Position numbers and translations under genes: made by a program
NCBI GenBank assembly: GCA_001600875.1
Contig: BCLD01000019.1
Coordinates: 160,948 to 224,947, forward strand
DNA: 64,000 nucleotides
Source of the DNA: Solicoccozyma terricola
Taxonomy: Eukaryota > Basidiomycota > Tremellomycetes > Filobasidiales > Piskurozymaceae
Direction of reading: 5' to 3'
The notes under the pieces: generated by a model
What the model saw: the letters and a program-made list of their open reading frames with translations, nothing else
What the model was told of the DNA's origin: nothing
Databases searched by the model: none
Shown: in pieces, positions 1 through 14,054 of the stretch
How the letters are laid out: each line of letters starts with the position of its first letter
Position numbering within the stretch: position 1 is the stretch's first letter

Positions 1-3000
1 AGCTATCCATCCTAGAACGTCGTAGACGTACCGCTTTATTCTTCCGACAACATAAATACAATCTCTTGCGTGAGACTTCTATGGGATACACTGCACTCCT
101 GGTCCTATTATCAACCCCGAGTACATTCGATGCGGCACCGAAAATCGCATGGGAAAGGATTTTGGAGATAATTGGGATGTATGATTTATCACCACCTCGA
201 GTGTTGGATATCATACTTGATGCGTTTTGTGTCTTTTTGGAGAAGGAATGGGAGTGGTTTATGGGATTGATGAAGGAGAGTCCTTGGGGTGTGGTAGATG
301 TTGGAATTGATGATATGGAGATGAAGGTGGACGCGGATGTGGACGTCGAGTCGCCGTTGTTGAGTTGGAAGTTTGGAGATGATGTGAAGAGGGAGAAAGG
401 GAATAGGATATTGAGTCAAGTTGTTGGGTTCAAATACACCTTTTATCAAGTGAGTGGGTTGGCACCGCGAACGTTTTACCGAGCGGTTGGTTGATTAACA
501 ACTCTTTGGATTGCAAGGAAACCACTCGAGATCTGAAGGGTATCGAAAGACGAGTTGATGAGACACCGAGAGACCTTTTATTGATGACTGCCATCCTGAT
601 GAAACATGGATTATTACGAACAATGGATATCTTGCCTTATGTGAGTTGAACCCAGTGAAAGGTCCCAGCGAGGAAAGTTGTGCGGAAATATTGACGAGCA
701 AGATCCGCCCCCCCCCCCCCCCCCCTCCGCCCCACTCCAACAGCTCAGCGCAGATGACAAAGCGATGGCAGCTCTCGGTCGGAAATTCAAGAACGAAACT
801 CAGATCAAGATATCTAGTCTCAGTGGGAATGCATTATCGGCCGCTGCAGCGTTAACGGACGATGATATCGTACCTCTTGCAAACGGTACTGCATCGACCG
901 CAGCTCAAGAGAAACCGAAAGATGAGAAACCTAGAGTCTACGTCGAACAAAAGGTGTTGTTATGTCAAGCTCTCCTCTCGGTTGGGCACTGGTCACCTGC
1001 TTTACTCATGCTATCAAAATGGCCGGTAATGGCGCATTACCATCCTTCAATATCGGACATCCTCCTTCGTATCGTTCGACATATGATTGAACCCGCCTAT
1101 CGACCGTTAGAAGCCGACTTGGCGATATCCGCACCTTCACCTGTCTATGTAGCTGGGAATCCACGATTGGCATCTCCAGCAAATAAACAAGAACAACTCA
1201 CCTTGATTCTGCCTCAACCAATGGACACGGCAAGAGTGGCAATCAAGTACTTTTACCCTGCATGGATAGATGGCGTTCCAACGTGCACGAGTATAGAACA
1301 GGTGGCGGAATGGGTGAGGCCTTTTATGAGGCTTGTGGGTCCGCTGGGAGCTAGAGATGTGCAGGTGTTGGTTTGGCTATGTAGGATCGGTATCCATCAA
1401 CGGTCGATCGATGTAAGTGGGCGATACGGGATCGTCAAGGGCCGTTGTTGGACTGAACATCTTTTTACCATGCAATCGTAGACTTCAGACGCCGTGACGA
1501 CTTCTTGGACCGACCTCATTCGATGCACCCTCCTTCCATCCTTGCCCCTCCTCGACTGTAACGTAGGCTACAACAACGAGTTATGGCCACTACTCCAACC
1601 CTTCCCTTACAGTTTCCGCTACGCGCTCTACGGAGAATGGGATGTCGCGCTCACTGATCGGTTGAACCGCGCCTACTCTCCGGCAATGGCATTGGCTGCA
1701 GCTCAGTCGGCAGTCAATGTACGTTCCACACTTCGTCGTGTGACCTCGGGAAACGACAGGCAGGCCGCAAGAGCGCTTGGCAAGGCAAGCACAGCAGCAC
1801 CGACCATGCTCTGGTCAGCGCTTCTGGATCAGATCAAGAGTTATCCGAACATGATCCCAAGTCTGGCAAAGGCCGTGTCTCGTTACGGCTCCGATCTCGG
1901 ATGGGACGTTGCCATGTTCATGTTGCTAAAGACTTTATCAGATCCTGGTCGGGATCGTGTTAAGGAGGATGGCCTCCACGCCGCAGATTGGCTGCAATGT
2001 GAGTGAATGAAACATCACCGGTGTTTAACATATCGCTCATCAAGAACATATGTTCCCAGCCGTATCGAAATTCGTCGGCGTCCTGAGCCGAAGCACGGAC
2101 AAGCTACATCTCGAGCCTTTAATCCAGTTGTTCGCCAATCAGCTCAAAGCCAAGAGTCTTGCCGATCTCGTCGCTCTACAGACCCTCATCGAAGAGATGA
2201 CTGGGATTGAGGCTCTGCACAACATTTCAGACAGCCAGGTGGCATGCTTCAGTGGAGGACCGATGCTCAATGAGGAAGGAGTTCATGGAACGACCATCGA
2301 ACATCAAGAGCCGCCTCGGTCGGATGCCGATCGCTCTTCACAGCTGAAGGCTGATAAACGACCGGAAAGGAAAGCGTCCTATGACAAGCCGAGCCAGCGG
2401 CTGATCAGTGCACTGATCAAAAGCGGTCTTGCTCAGCCAATTCTCATTGCCATTGCTCAACTGCGCAAGTCCTGCGTCTTCAATGCAACGTCGTCAGCAC
2501 AGCATACCAAGCAGTTGTCGAAGAAATTTGATGAGGTGAGCGGGACTTTCAGTGACGAGTTCGTGCGGGGATTGACCAGTTTGCTTTTGCTTAGTGCGAT
2601 GCGATCTTCCGCCAATACATCCGATTGCTCTACTCGGGCATGTTGGCGGATGAACAGGAATACAAACAAATCTTGCCCCTTTTCCTACCGACACTTCGCG
2701 CTATGCAGCATGACTTTGGCTTGGATCTGGCGACGTCGTTCCAGATGTTGCGTCCGAAGCTGCATTGGCAGATATACGTCGTGAGTTCTGGTTCGTCAGA
2801 AAGGTGGCGTGAGCTGTTGTTTACCATGTGACGGCTACACAGAGTAGGGAAGAGGCACTTCGCTTACAGCTGCGCCGCGCGGGCTACCGAAAAGATCTTA
2901 GTCAAGAGGAGGTGAGACTCGCCTGCCCATTCACCCTGCCCCGCCGCACTTTTTGAACTCTCCGCACCCATCCACAGATTGACCTCATCCAATGGGACGA

Positions 3001-6000
3001 GTCATCAATCATCTCACCCCTATTGACTGCTGTGGTCGATGTGGCATCGTGTTTGGACCCTGTGATCCGCAAACACCAACTGTAGGAATTCGCCTGCACC
3101 GGATCGCACGAAGACTACCATCTGATCGGCCTATCATATCACAGCGAACCCTTTATCACTAGCTTCTGGCAGCTGGCACTTGGCGAAATCGACATCCCTG
3201 AGAAAATGTATTCCGATACGATTGCACGATTGCAAGTCATGGCAACGACGCTGCAGGAGTGGAGCCAACCCAGCGTAGCCCTGAATCGCTTCTGGATCGA
3301 GGCTTACCGGTCCAACCGCGATCACGTTTTAAAGCGGGTGGACGGACTGAGCAAGGAGATTGCTGCCCAGCGAGCAGAATACGAGACATCTAAGAAAAGA
3401 CTAGAGAAGGAAATGAAGCTGTGGTTCACGGGTGAGTCGCGAAACGCTGCGGAGCGAAGCTTTTCCTAATGTACACACTCCACCTAGGCACGAACCAACC
3501 GTCTTTCGACGATCCTCAACCCTTGCGCCGCAAAGAATTTGCCGCACTGCTGCACCATACATGTTTCTACCCTCGGGCGATTGCCTCTAAAGCAGACGCC
3601 ACTTTTGTAGCTAAATTTGTCCGTTATCTGCACGATTGGAACGCCGAGCGTTTCTCCTTGGTGGCAGTCTACGAACATGTGAGCACTGATGTCTGCCGGC
3701 CGCATTGAAGTAGACCCTGACCTGTGCATTGGTCGCCAGTTCTTGGACAACAAGCTCGCCAGCTGCATCTTCTCATGCACGGAAACGGAAGCTTCCAGTC
3801 TAGGTACGTTATCAGCTGTGACACAGTGTTATTTGCTCCTTACACCTATTTGACCCTCAGGACGGTGTCTCAGTTACCTGCTGGAAGACGCTGAGCGTTG
3901 GCGATCCGACTTCGAGACCTTCAAGATCGAGGCAATCGGGCCAAATCCGGCCAAGGCGAACAAGGTGCTGGATGGCATGCGTCTCAGTGTGACAAGGCAC
4001 ATCGATTGGTTCAGTTTCAAGCGATTGTGTAAGAAGTGGCACAGCAAAATCCTTGTTGTGAGTATTGATTGCCTTTCAATCGAATGTAGTATCTGACATT
4101 TGTTCATCACACCTCCTAGGCCATCACTACATGCCTCCAGGCTCCCGACTATATTCATATCAAGAATGGCATCACCGTCGGCAACATTCTGCTTCCACAC
4201 TTTCCGAGACAGAAGTCAATGTACGAGGCGCTCGTCAAAACATTGGGGCAGTTCAGAGAAACAGAGAAAGCTCGACCCGACTCTCGTGAAGACCTGGTTT
4301 TGGCTTGCAATTCGTGAGCACGTTCTGCTTTCGGGGTCTAGGACCAAAACTGATGGAATTCGTTGACTATGGGCAGGCTGGAAGCCGCCATCTCCAAAGC
4401 GGCGTCCAGAGACCCCTCTTGGATCCTGCCGAATGACATTTTCTCACCGCCGCCACCCGGCAGCAAGCAAGAGGCCGTTGCAACGCCACCAGTAGGCACG
4501 CCGCCGGTCAGAGCGGAGAACATCAAAGACTTGAAGTCGAACGGTGTGCCGATCGATGTGGCGATGCAGGACTCTCGCGAAGTCAAGGCATCAGATGCCA
4601 GTGATCCGGCTGACGTTGTTATGGCTGCCGTTGAGGGTGCGGACGGTGCCGCCGCTACTCCGACTTCCGCCAATACTAGCGGACCCGACATCGCTGCATT
4701 GCGTGACCAGCTCGCAAAGTCGAGAGCGGAGGGTAAGTTGCGATCGGCTGCTGCTGCGGAATCTGCGACACCTGGTAGCACAACTCCGAACGGAGTGACC
4801 GTCACCCCGGCTTCGAATGATGTCAAGCCCCCGCCATCCGCACCAACGGGCCCTCGAGTTGGTGGCCACCCGAGCCGTCCTGCGTCACCCCGATCGATAG
4901 AGGACGCCAAGTCCAAGGCAATTCCCAGCGGACCACGTAGTAGAGATGTCGGACGCTCAGATGACCCAGCTTCTGGGCCTATTCCTCGCGGACCACGCTC
5001 TGATTCTGAACGTATTCAGGACAGCCGTACCGCTGGTCAACCTCGCCCATCCGGTCTTGACCGGGAGCTTTCTAGAGAGGACGGTCGACGAACTACCAGG
5101 TCATCGGTCATGCCACCGCCACCCGCGCCCCGCGACCTTAGGCGAGAGCGCGAGGACAACAGGGCTGGGGACAGGCATCGCCCTACAAATGAGGCGGATG
5201 GAAGATTGCGTGAGAGTCGCTCGAGTCGAGCGTCGACCGACCTGCGCCGGGACAAGACCCCTCCTAGAACCAAGTCTCCACCACGCAGACCGGGTAGTCG
5301 AGCAGCGAGTGTGGACAGCCGCACAAGTCGCACCAGCGAACGCAAACGACAGGAACGTGATCGCGATGGGGATCGCCGTGATAGGGATAGACCAACGAGG
5401 TCTAGTAAGGATGGAGATCGAGATAGAGATAGGGAGAGGGAGAGGGAGAAGGAGAAGGAGAGGGAACGAGGGCGTGGCGAGGCGGACCGGGGAGAGGACC
5501 GGCATCAACGGGAGAGAACGGACAAGCCGAGGGTGGACGACGATCGGGAGAGTCGACACCGAGATCGGGATGGTCGTCGCACGGACAAAGAGAGATCGGA
5601 GCGATCTTCGGTGAAGGATCGTTCGGATCGAGAGAGGAAGAGTGAGAGAGAGCCCGGACGTGATCGACCTAGTGCTCCTGGTGGTGCTGAGCGGCAAGAT
5701 CGTGAGGCCAGGAGCGGAGTGCCTTCCCGTCGTGGAGGCGAGCGAGATCTACCAGCGCATCTCGATATGCCGCTTGCGGCACCGCAGCCTCGCCGTGATG
5801 CCAATCCCGGTCGCGCAGCCATGGGGTCGTCGAACGTCGATCAAACATCTCGACCACCCGAATTGCCTCGACCGGAGCCGCCTAGAACGAGTGCAAGGGA
5901 AGTCGTCCACGAGCGGACGCCGCCCATCAACCCTGATCGACCGCCTTCTAGTAATTCGATGTCCCTGTTCGATAGGCTCGGCCCAGGTCCATCTTCGAAT

Positions 6001-6927
6001 GCTGCAGTGCAGGATGGTGGCCGACGGGCGATGGCGGAGGACAGTGTAAGTGGATGGCGCGTCACTGTTGCTAATGTCGTTAATGCTGATGAAAAAGTCA
6101 TTCTTTCAGCAGGACGCCGGTCCAAGACTCCGTCAACAGCGTACCCCTCCCAGAGAGCTGTTACCGGGCGGGTCGTCGTTGGGAGCCCCTGCAGTAGCGC
6201 AGCGTGATCTCCACGTAAATGGCCATGCTGAGCAGGTGAACGGCTCTCGGTCTGATTTACAGAGAAGGCGGTTGGCGGGAGACGTGAGTACAATGGTGAT
6301 GACGGCAAAGTTTTACCCTTTCTCCTGAAATCAAAGCTTACTTGGACTATCTCGCAGATACCCTTGAGCCGCACTCCATCTCAAGGCCAATCTCTGATGT
6401 CTCGATTGGGTGACGCACCTTCCAACGGCTCTCCTCGTCCATCCACACTAACTCCCAACGTCAACCTACCCGCCAAGCCACCACCGAGCCAAGCGTCAGG
6501 CGGCAGTGGTATGATGCCGAGGGGTCAACCGGAGGCTGTGGAGGTGACTGCGATGTCTAGTCCGAGTGGAGACGGGTCCGCGAGGAAGCGGCCTGCAGAG
6601 GGTGAGTGTTAGAAGCCCGGAATCTCGATCCGCATACTGACCATACGATTTTCATTTCGTCTCGGGCCCCCCCCCCCTCTCTCTCTCTTCCCGCCAGGCT
6701 CCGCTCGTGAATCGTCAACCACAGGAGATACGATACCACCCACCGACGTCGCCTCTCCATCTGTTTCAGCCCCTTCGAAACGAGCGAAACTAGATAGAGT
6801 CGGTGCGCAGAAGCGAGCTGAGCGACCGAGAGCAGCTGGACCGGATCGATTGTTTGCTGGGTTGACAGGCGGTGGAAGGGTTACGCGGGGACAGGAGAGG
6901 GAGAAAGAGCATGAGGGTGGGAATTAG
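1..6927 (+). CDS. THO2: THO complex subunit 2 (THOC2), 5'-truncated by the window edge
   Basis: Scaffold subunit of the nuclear THO/TREX complex, which couples transcription to mRNA export. The reading frame is already open at base 3, so the N-terminus lies outside the window. Family signatures are an arginine-rich stretch followed by KYNLLRE and GYTALL (about 21-100), DLSPPRVLDIILDAF (about 184-228) and VGFKYTFYQ before the first intron. Many short introns follow; those I checked have GTGAGT donors (441, 637, 6602). The intron from 637 carries an 18-C run and that from 6602 an 11-C run. The C-terminal third is low complexity: Pro/Ser-rich (4360-5100), then an Arg/Asp/Glu repeat region (about 5340-5660) and a basic tail ending at TAG 6925-6927. 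The charged tail fits the RNA/DNA-binding C-terminus known for THO2. Individual mid-gene exon borders (1400-4370) were not all resolved. Confidence 0.9.
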
Positions 6928-7386
6928 GTAGTACTTAGGGGCGTTGTGAGACGACGACGTGGAACATTTATGAAATGCATGCATGGCGACGAATCAAAGA
7001 TGGGGCGATGATATATGTTTTCAGAAAATGATGCTCAGATGTTGACCGCTTGCAAAAACGGGGATGATACCTGGCAACTCTCCAAACGGGAAGAAAATAG
7101 AATCTGGGTTGTTTCAAAAAGGTGTCTTTCGACACATCTACATGAAGAGCAATAAAATAAAATCAACCCGAACTAGATATTTCCTTCCCCGCCCCGCCCC
7201 TCCTCATCGCTTCGTCTTCCCTAAACCAAACTCTTCCACCTATTTAAAAGAAAATCTCCCCTATCCAACCACTTTTGAAATTCTCCCACAAGTTGTTTCC
7301 GAGTAATTCGAAAATACATCCAGTGGTTGATCCGGGTGATTGTTTTAAGTAGAAATTCTTTTTGAAAATAGGAAAATGAAAGTGAT
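6928..7386. other. Intergenic, convergent 3' ends
   Basis: Region between the stop codons of THO2 (+) and RPL43 (-). It should hold both 3' UTRs. AT-rich stretches are present but I see no coding potential beyond chance ORFs. Confidence 0.6.
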
Positions 7387-8452
<1,066 letters not shown>

Positions 8453-8839
8453 TTTATTTGAAGTCTTGAGAAGTGGGGGTTGGTTGATTGGAGAGGTGAG
8501 AGCGAGCGATGGGATTGTTTGAGACGGGGTGTAGAATTGAGGGCGAGGTGACAATTCGAAGCGCAAGAGGGAATGCGCTTGGGAAACCTCGAAATTCGAA
8601 ATAGTTGATAACGGTTGGGCGGGGGAATGGGAGGGAGACGGGGAATGACGTGTCGGGGGGGACGGGGAGAATGACGTGGCTTTGTGGGGGGGTGGCGGGG
8701 ACGGACACGGACACGGACACGGACACGGACATGGGGGACCCTCGCGCTTCATCTCCGTGTTCACTCGTCCAATCACCAGCCCCCCATCACAATCCACCGA
8801 AATACAACCATCCACCACCCACCTACCCACACCCCAACC
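8453..8839. repeat. Divergent upstream region with GGACAC hexamer repeat
   Basis: Shared upstream region of RPL43 (-) and the small ORF at 8840 (+). A near-perfect GGACAC hexanucleotide array lies at about 8699-8731. G-rich stretches flank it. No other gene is visible. Confidence 0.6.
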
Positions 8840-9103
8840 ATGGCTCCTCTCCTTCGTACATACTTCAACCCAGCACACCGCTCATTCCTCTCCACTCTAT
8901 TCGCATCCACTTTCCTCGGTGCAGTTCTCGTCGTTTCATTTCCTTGTCCTGCTAGACCCAATGCAACTTCTCTAGGCGGAACAGGGAGAGGGATAGGAGG
9001 GGTTAGTGCAGATGGGGAAGGAGTGGTAGGGAGGAAGGGAAGGGAGGAAATTGTGATTATGATGAGAGAAAGAGGAGGAAGGAGGTTTTTGGATGAGGAT
9101 TAG
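8840..9103 (+). CDS. Small predicted single-pass membrane protein, unknown
   Basis: Intronless 87-aa ORF starting MAPLLRTYFNPAHRSFLS in a good initiation context (CAACCATGG). Residues about 18-36 form a hydrophobic stretch (STLFASTFLGAVLVVSFPC) that could be a membrane anchor. The second half is Gly-rich and then charged, ending RRFLDED. The basic N-terminus plus hydrophobic segment would fit a small mitochondrial or ER membrane protein. I do not recognise the family. It could be spurious, but the start context, the divergent position and the leader-like N-terminus argue for a gene. Confidence 0.5.
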   Translation: MAPLLRTYFNPAHRSFLSTLFASTFLGAVLVVSFPCPARPNATSLGGTGRGIGGVSADGEGVVGRKGREEIVIMMRERGGRRFLDED

Positions 9104-10654
9104 GAGAAGGAGAAGGAGAAGTAATAGATTGGGAAATCGTTGATTATAGAGGAGATCTAGCGAATGGGTTTTGGGAGATTACACGAGATGGAAGGATTGG
9201 TACTACATCGTGGGGTATTCTCTACTGGATGAGGGATATCAAACCCACACTTCCCTTTCGACGGTCTCGCATCCTTGTAATGGATATCAACCGAAAAACA
9301 AACGTTCCCCACGTCTTGGGTCTGGAGGGTGGGAGGGTGAAAACAAACACCAACACAACTCTCTGCAACACGTAAATTGCGGAAAAAAAAAAACTACAAA
9401 TCCAAGTCTACCAAGCAACCGGTCATAGAGTGGATAAAATACAAACGATATTACGTGCTGTGTTCACCATCACCGCAACAACGACGTATCAATTTCCCAC
9501 GTTTACGTTTAAACGAAACCCAACGAACCTCGCGTCTCTCTCCCCCCTCAAAAAAAGAAAAAGAAAAAAAAACGAAATAAAAAAAAGGCAACACCAGACC
9601 CGAGTCGAAAATCCTACTCTACTTCTTCACAAGCAAAATCTCATCCATCGGTACGGAAATGACAGAGGGAGGGGTGAAGGGTGTGAATCTCGGATCTTCT
9701 TGAAAAATCACCTCGGTAGAAAAAAATACCCCACCTCTCGCCATGGACAATCAACACTGCGTGATTCATTGAATTGAAGAAATCGACTGGGGATCAGGAT
9801 ATGAATATCCCTTCATCGACTTTTTCGTTAGTAACATTCCCTGGGAAATGAATGATAGGTTCAATTCGCTCGCTGCGTTTTTAAACTTCAAGGACTAGGT
9901 TTTCAAATGGCAATCGGGGACGTTTCAGGATCAACACAGGTTCACGCCTATATTCCTAGGAGTTGAAAATAGCATCCACCAAAAATCGGAAAAGGTTACT
10001 CGTTATTCTTTTTTTATTCTCTTTCCTCGGCCGATGGAGATGTCTCAAAATCATCCGGACTCGGCTTTTAGATTCGCTTTTCGCCTACGGACGGTTGAAG
10101 GTGGAGATCAAATATCCACGGATCATCCTTGTCAAGGGCCTTTGTTTGAATCTTTAAAACAATAGACTTTCTTCTCGAACGCTCGAATACCAAAATCGTG
10201 TTTTGGTTTCATCTCCAATTGGGACTTCAACCCCGATCGGGTCTTCACACAATCTCGCAATTACCTTCTTAGGATTTGGGCGTTTCTGACTTCTCAAGCT
10301 ATCAAGTGAGAATGATCTCAATTCGAATGGGGTGATATTTGTAAAGGGATTGATTCAACGGGTTAAAATCGAAATACCCTGGCACTCAATTTGTCGCCGT
10401 CTACTCCATTGGGTCGCGCGTATAAGGGATTTCACGCATCACAGAGATTACTGGCATCGGGCGACAGACAAAATCGTCGTGCATACACTTCAAAATCGGT
10501 TGTAGATCCTCGAATAAATGTGCGAAAGGCTGTAGTTGCATGATTATGGCTTTCTTTTTTGTAGTTAGAAGGGACTGTGGGAAAAGCTATTACATAGCAT
10601 TAGGAACCACTCCATATTTTCTACCTTCATACTTGGCATTTTGCCCGCCCATTC
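9104..10654. other. Long intergenic region without a recognised gene
   Basis: About 1.5 kb between the small ORF (+) and the 3' end of the PhzF-like gene (-). It is AT-rich with many A-runs. The short ORFs here have low-complexity translations and no recognisable motif or splice structure. I see no tRNA-like or rRNA-like sequence. Confidence 0.5.
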
Positions 10655-11959
10655 TCATAGATACATCTCTCCAGTCGCAACTGTTCGCAATACCAAAAAA
10701 GCAATGTCAGATCCCTTCCTTCCCAACCCCCTACCCTCTCACACTCACCCTTCGTCGCGTCTCCTCTCAACAACACCCTACCCCTCTTTTCCTCCCAAAC
10801 CACTCCTATCTCGCCACGTCTCCTCCCACCTTGCGTCGCAATAATCTCCTTCCCCTCCATCCCTAGTTTCTTCGAATACAATACAGCCAAAGCGGTGTGG
10901 AGAGAACCAGTCACGGGGTCTTCTGGGATACCGAGATCGGGACAGAAGCATCGAGAGTGAAAGAATGGGCCGGTGGTGGTGGTGGTGCGTGGGAGGACTG
11001 TCGTTAATGCGACGGCACGGATGGGTGAGGAAACGGGGAGGTCTCCCTTGAAGGGGGTTGTACCGCGGGTTATGCGGAGATGTGAGTTGAGAGTTGTATC
11101 TTGTCATTCCAAAGGCCAGCCAGAACTCACCAGGAAACTGGGTTGGACATCTACATCCCCAAGATGAGACTCTCCGCAATCTACTTCCAAAACCACATCA
11201 TCTTTACTCGTCCAATATTTCCTAATCGTTACTTTCCCCTTTGTCGCTTTCTCCACAGCTTCATCCAACACCCTCTTCATCTTCTCATCACTGATCTCCC
11301 TCGGTACATCATCCGGGAAATCCAATTCGAACCTCCCTAATGACGTTCCTTCAGGTGAAGCAACCACTTTCCCACCTAGAACACCTCGATGTATCGTTTG
11401 GAATGCGAATCCATTTGATTGTGGGTTAACGGGATAACCGAGCATGATTAGTGCCGCTGTGGATGCTAAAGTCGCATGTCCACATAGGGCTACCTCTGCG
11501 GTGGGAGTGAACCATCGAAGGCCGTAGGGGGGGGGGTCGGAAGGGGATGGAACGAGGAATGCGGTTTCTGAGAGGTTGATCTCGCTGGGGGGGGGGNNNN
11601 NNNNNNNNNNNNNNNNNNNNNNNNNNNNNNNNNNNNNNNNNNNNNNNNNNNNNNNNNNNNNNNNNNNNNNNNNNNNNNNNNATCAGTTGGGGTGGGGTAA
11701 TAGGTGTCGGGGAGACAGACAGAAATGGGGGGAAACTTGCGCTGCAATTTTTTGTTTGATTTCGTCTGTCAAGATTGACTCGGATTTTTTATCGACGACG
11801 ACGACGGCTGTTGGAAAGGGCGCGGCGCGGTAGGGTGAGAAGAGGTGGAGGTAGTAGAAAAGGATAGAGGAAAAACCTCTCGGTCTTACCAGCTGGATTC
11901 CCGCCGAAGGGTGTAGCGCTGAAGGCATCGATGGTGTAGTATCTGATGGTATGTGGCAT
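10655..11959 (-). CDS. PhzF-family isomerase (phenazine biosynthesis-like protein)
   Basis: Member of the PhzF/diaminopimelate-epimerase fold family; the fungal substrate is generally unknown. Starts MPHTIRYYTIDAFSATPFGG with NPA at the first junction. Other signatures are NLSETAF (catalytic Glu region), RWFTPTAEVALCGHATLA, and GIPEDPVTGSLH near the C-terminus. Exons: 11959 to about 11896, 11807-11741, 11584-11132, about 11100-10749, and 10680-10655. The second intron uses a GC donor (GCAAGT at 11740-11735) and its acceptor lies in a C-run next to the 85-base assembly gap. The join gives KIAAEINLSETAF, the expected family sequence. The last small exon gives the end GEMYL. The gap is inside an intron, so no coding sequence need be missing. 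Confidence 0.88.
11597..11681. other. Assembly gap (85 N) inside PhzF-like intron
   Basis: Run of N bordered on the left by ten G (11587-11596). It lies between the GC donor and the acceptor of intron 2 of the PhzF-like gene. On the sense strand the G-run is a C-run just before the CAG acceptor. The N count may be arbitrary. Confidence 0.95.
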
Positions 11960-12564
11960 GATGATATCTGTGTCTGTGGATGGATGTACCACTGGAAGGG
12001 ATTCGATGTGCGATTCAGCTTTATAGACGATGTCGTCGAGTCACGACTCAACCAGATCGGCAATCTCCATCCTGAAACTCAGGAACACGTGGCGAATTGT
12101 CAACAACCGGCGGATAGAGGGCTCGATGCTGTGGAAGGAGTGGGACAGAGTGGGACGACTGTCATGGTATGTTGGTATCGACATCAGTGAGAAACCACCG
12201 GGTCAGCAGGTGAGTGAGTACTGATATTAGGGATAGACAGGGTAGATATGCTGGCAGAAGCAGGGCAGGCAGGGTCAACCAACAGGTAGATGATTCTTCA
12301 GGTTCAGTCTGCGGCGCGCCTGCTGGGCTATCAGTCTTTGCCACGTCTGTATCATTTTCCCTCCACCGGACCCTCACCAGGTGGATACTTGGATGACATG
12401 ACATGCACTGCAACTCGTCGTAGACACAGCTACCCAGTGACTCCCCCCCCCTTTCCTCCGAACTGTCACGTGATTCAAACTGGATCGCTCCCGCCGCATT
12501 CGGCCAGCTGGCAATGCCCCGAGTAGATCCAACCTCGTCCTCAACCCTCATCTTACATCCAACA
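11960..12564. promoter_or_regulatory. Divergent promoter region PhzF-like / CCDC47-like
   Basis: About 600 bp between two divergent start codons. It should contain both promoters and 5' UTRs. ORFs on either strand here look like chance. No clear TATA box stands out. Confidence 0.5.
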
Positions 12565-14054
12565 ATGTCTCTAGGTCCTCTCCTACAGAACGTCTTGGCC
12601 GGACTGGCACCCCGGCAGCCACCATCCATGTCTGAGCCATACCACGGACTTGAATACAGATGGAAGGCTGTTGTATTCCGTCCGGCGCTTTACCAGAAGG
12701 AAGCCTTCGGGTTGCTTTTGGTCGGCGCAATGTTACTCATGTGGTATATTGGGTCGAAGATTAATGCAACCAAGGTCCAGAGCTGGTGAGTGCCGTGCCT
12801 GCTATCTTAGCATGTCTTCTGGTAAACCCCCAGCTGAACTGAAATCCTGGTCATTTCGCAGGGTGGCTACCCATAAACCGATCTGGGACAAGCAATTCCG
12901 CGCAATGTCACCTCTAACTCCCAAACCACCCTTATCCGACGGTCCTTCCACCTACCTCCTGTACTTTACCGGTAGACGTAACGTCCTCTCCTTACATATC
13001 ATCTTCAACCTCAAAGCGCGTCATAACATCTTGGCATACTTGTACAACTTTGCCTACTCGTTGGTTGATCCGTCTTATGAACAGGAAGTAGGAGTAGAAG
13101 ATCAAGTGGTTTTGGATTTCACGCTGGGTGAAGGAAATCTAGGGCTGAGTGGGGAGGGACCTGGAGTGTGGGCGATGGTAGATAAAAGTGGGGTTTTACC
13201 GGTGTTCAGGAAGGAGCGATGGGATGTCGTTAGTCATATCTCTTCTTTCCTAATGCATCGTTGGGGAGTTCCTAGTCGCCTGACATAATTACCAAACCAT
13301 CAGACATTCGCAAGAGCAGTAGAATCACCCGCTATCCCTCAATCCCACATGATCCTTCAAGAAACAGCCGATTCCACAGATTACATCCTCAAGACTCCAA
13401 ACGTCGGTCTTACTGAAGTTATGGCTCATCCAGAGGTAGCGCAATACGTCAAGTCTTTGCTTGTGAGACTCTCCTTACTTCTATTTCCACAACGCCCCAA
13501 CCCGCGTTCTCACATAACTTTTTCACGTCTTCAACGTAGATCACCGACCAACCACCGAATCGACCAACTCGTGGTCCTCTTCCATCAAGACATCAATCCC
13601 GTCATGTCATCCTAACTCTCCGAATGCCATCCGCTTCACAAGCTCATCTCCACGCCCCAATAATCGAAGCCGTGTTCAATATAATCGATCTGCTAGGAAA
13701 ACAACCAGTGAAACCTGAAACTACAAAGAAACTTCGTAAGATCAGACAAGATGTTGATGCGGAATTAACAAAAGAGTTTGAGAAGAGACAGAAGGAGGAT
13801 AGTGGAGAGACGGAGGAGGATAAGAAGGCTGTGAAGAAGAGAGCAGAAGAATTGAGGAGAAAGACGTTGAGTCCAGAGGAACAAAGGAAGGTGAGTTGGT
13901 TGTAGAGGCTTGGGGGGGGGGGGGGGGGGATTCCAGGTAATCGCGTAAGCTGTTGGACATGATGCTCATTCCTTGTTTGGTCATACAGCTCGAGGAAAAA
14001 GACAGGAAGAAAGCACTTCGAAAGAGTCAAGGAAAGCTCACGAAGCGGGGTTAA
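12565..14054 (+). CDS. CCDC47-like ER membrane protein (DUF1682)
   Basis: Homologue of metazoan CCDC47, a subunit of the PAT complex that helps insert multipass membrane proteins in the ER. Five exons: 12565-12785, 12862-13228, 13304-13462, 13540-13890 and 13989-14054, all joining in frame. The N-terminus has YRWKAVVFRPALYQKEAF, then one transmembrane segment (LLLVGAMLLMWYIG). The luminal/cytosolic core includes YLLYFTGRRNVLSLH and FARAVESPAIPQSH. The C-terminus is a highly charged Lys/Glu coiled coil ending GKLTKRG, typical of the family. Intron 4 starts with GTGAGT and has an 18-G run about 20 nt into it. Divergent from the PhzF-like gene. Confidence 0.88.

Noticed and set aside
4338..5857. 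Long open frames on the minus strand across THO2
   Set aside because: They are mirror frames of the GC-biased, repetitive THO2 C-terminal coding sequence and have low-complexity translations.
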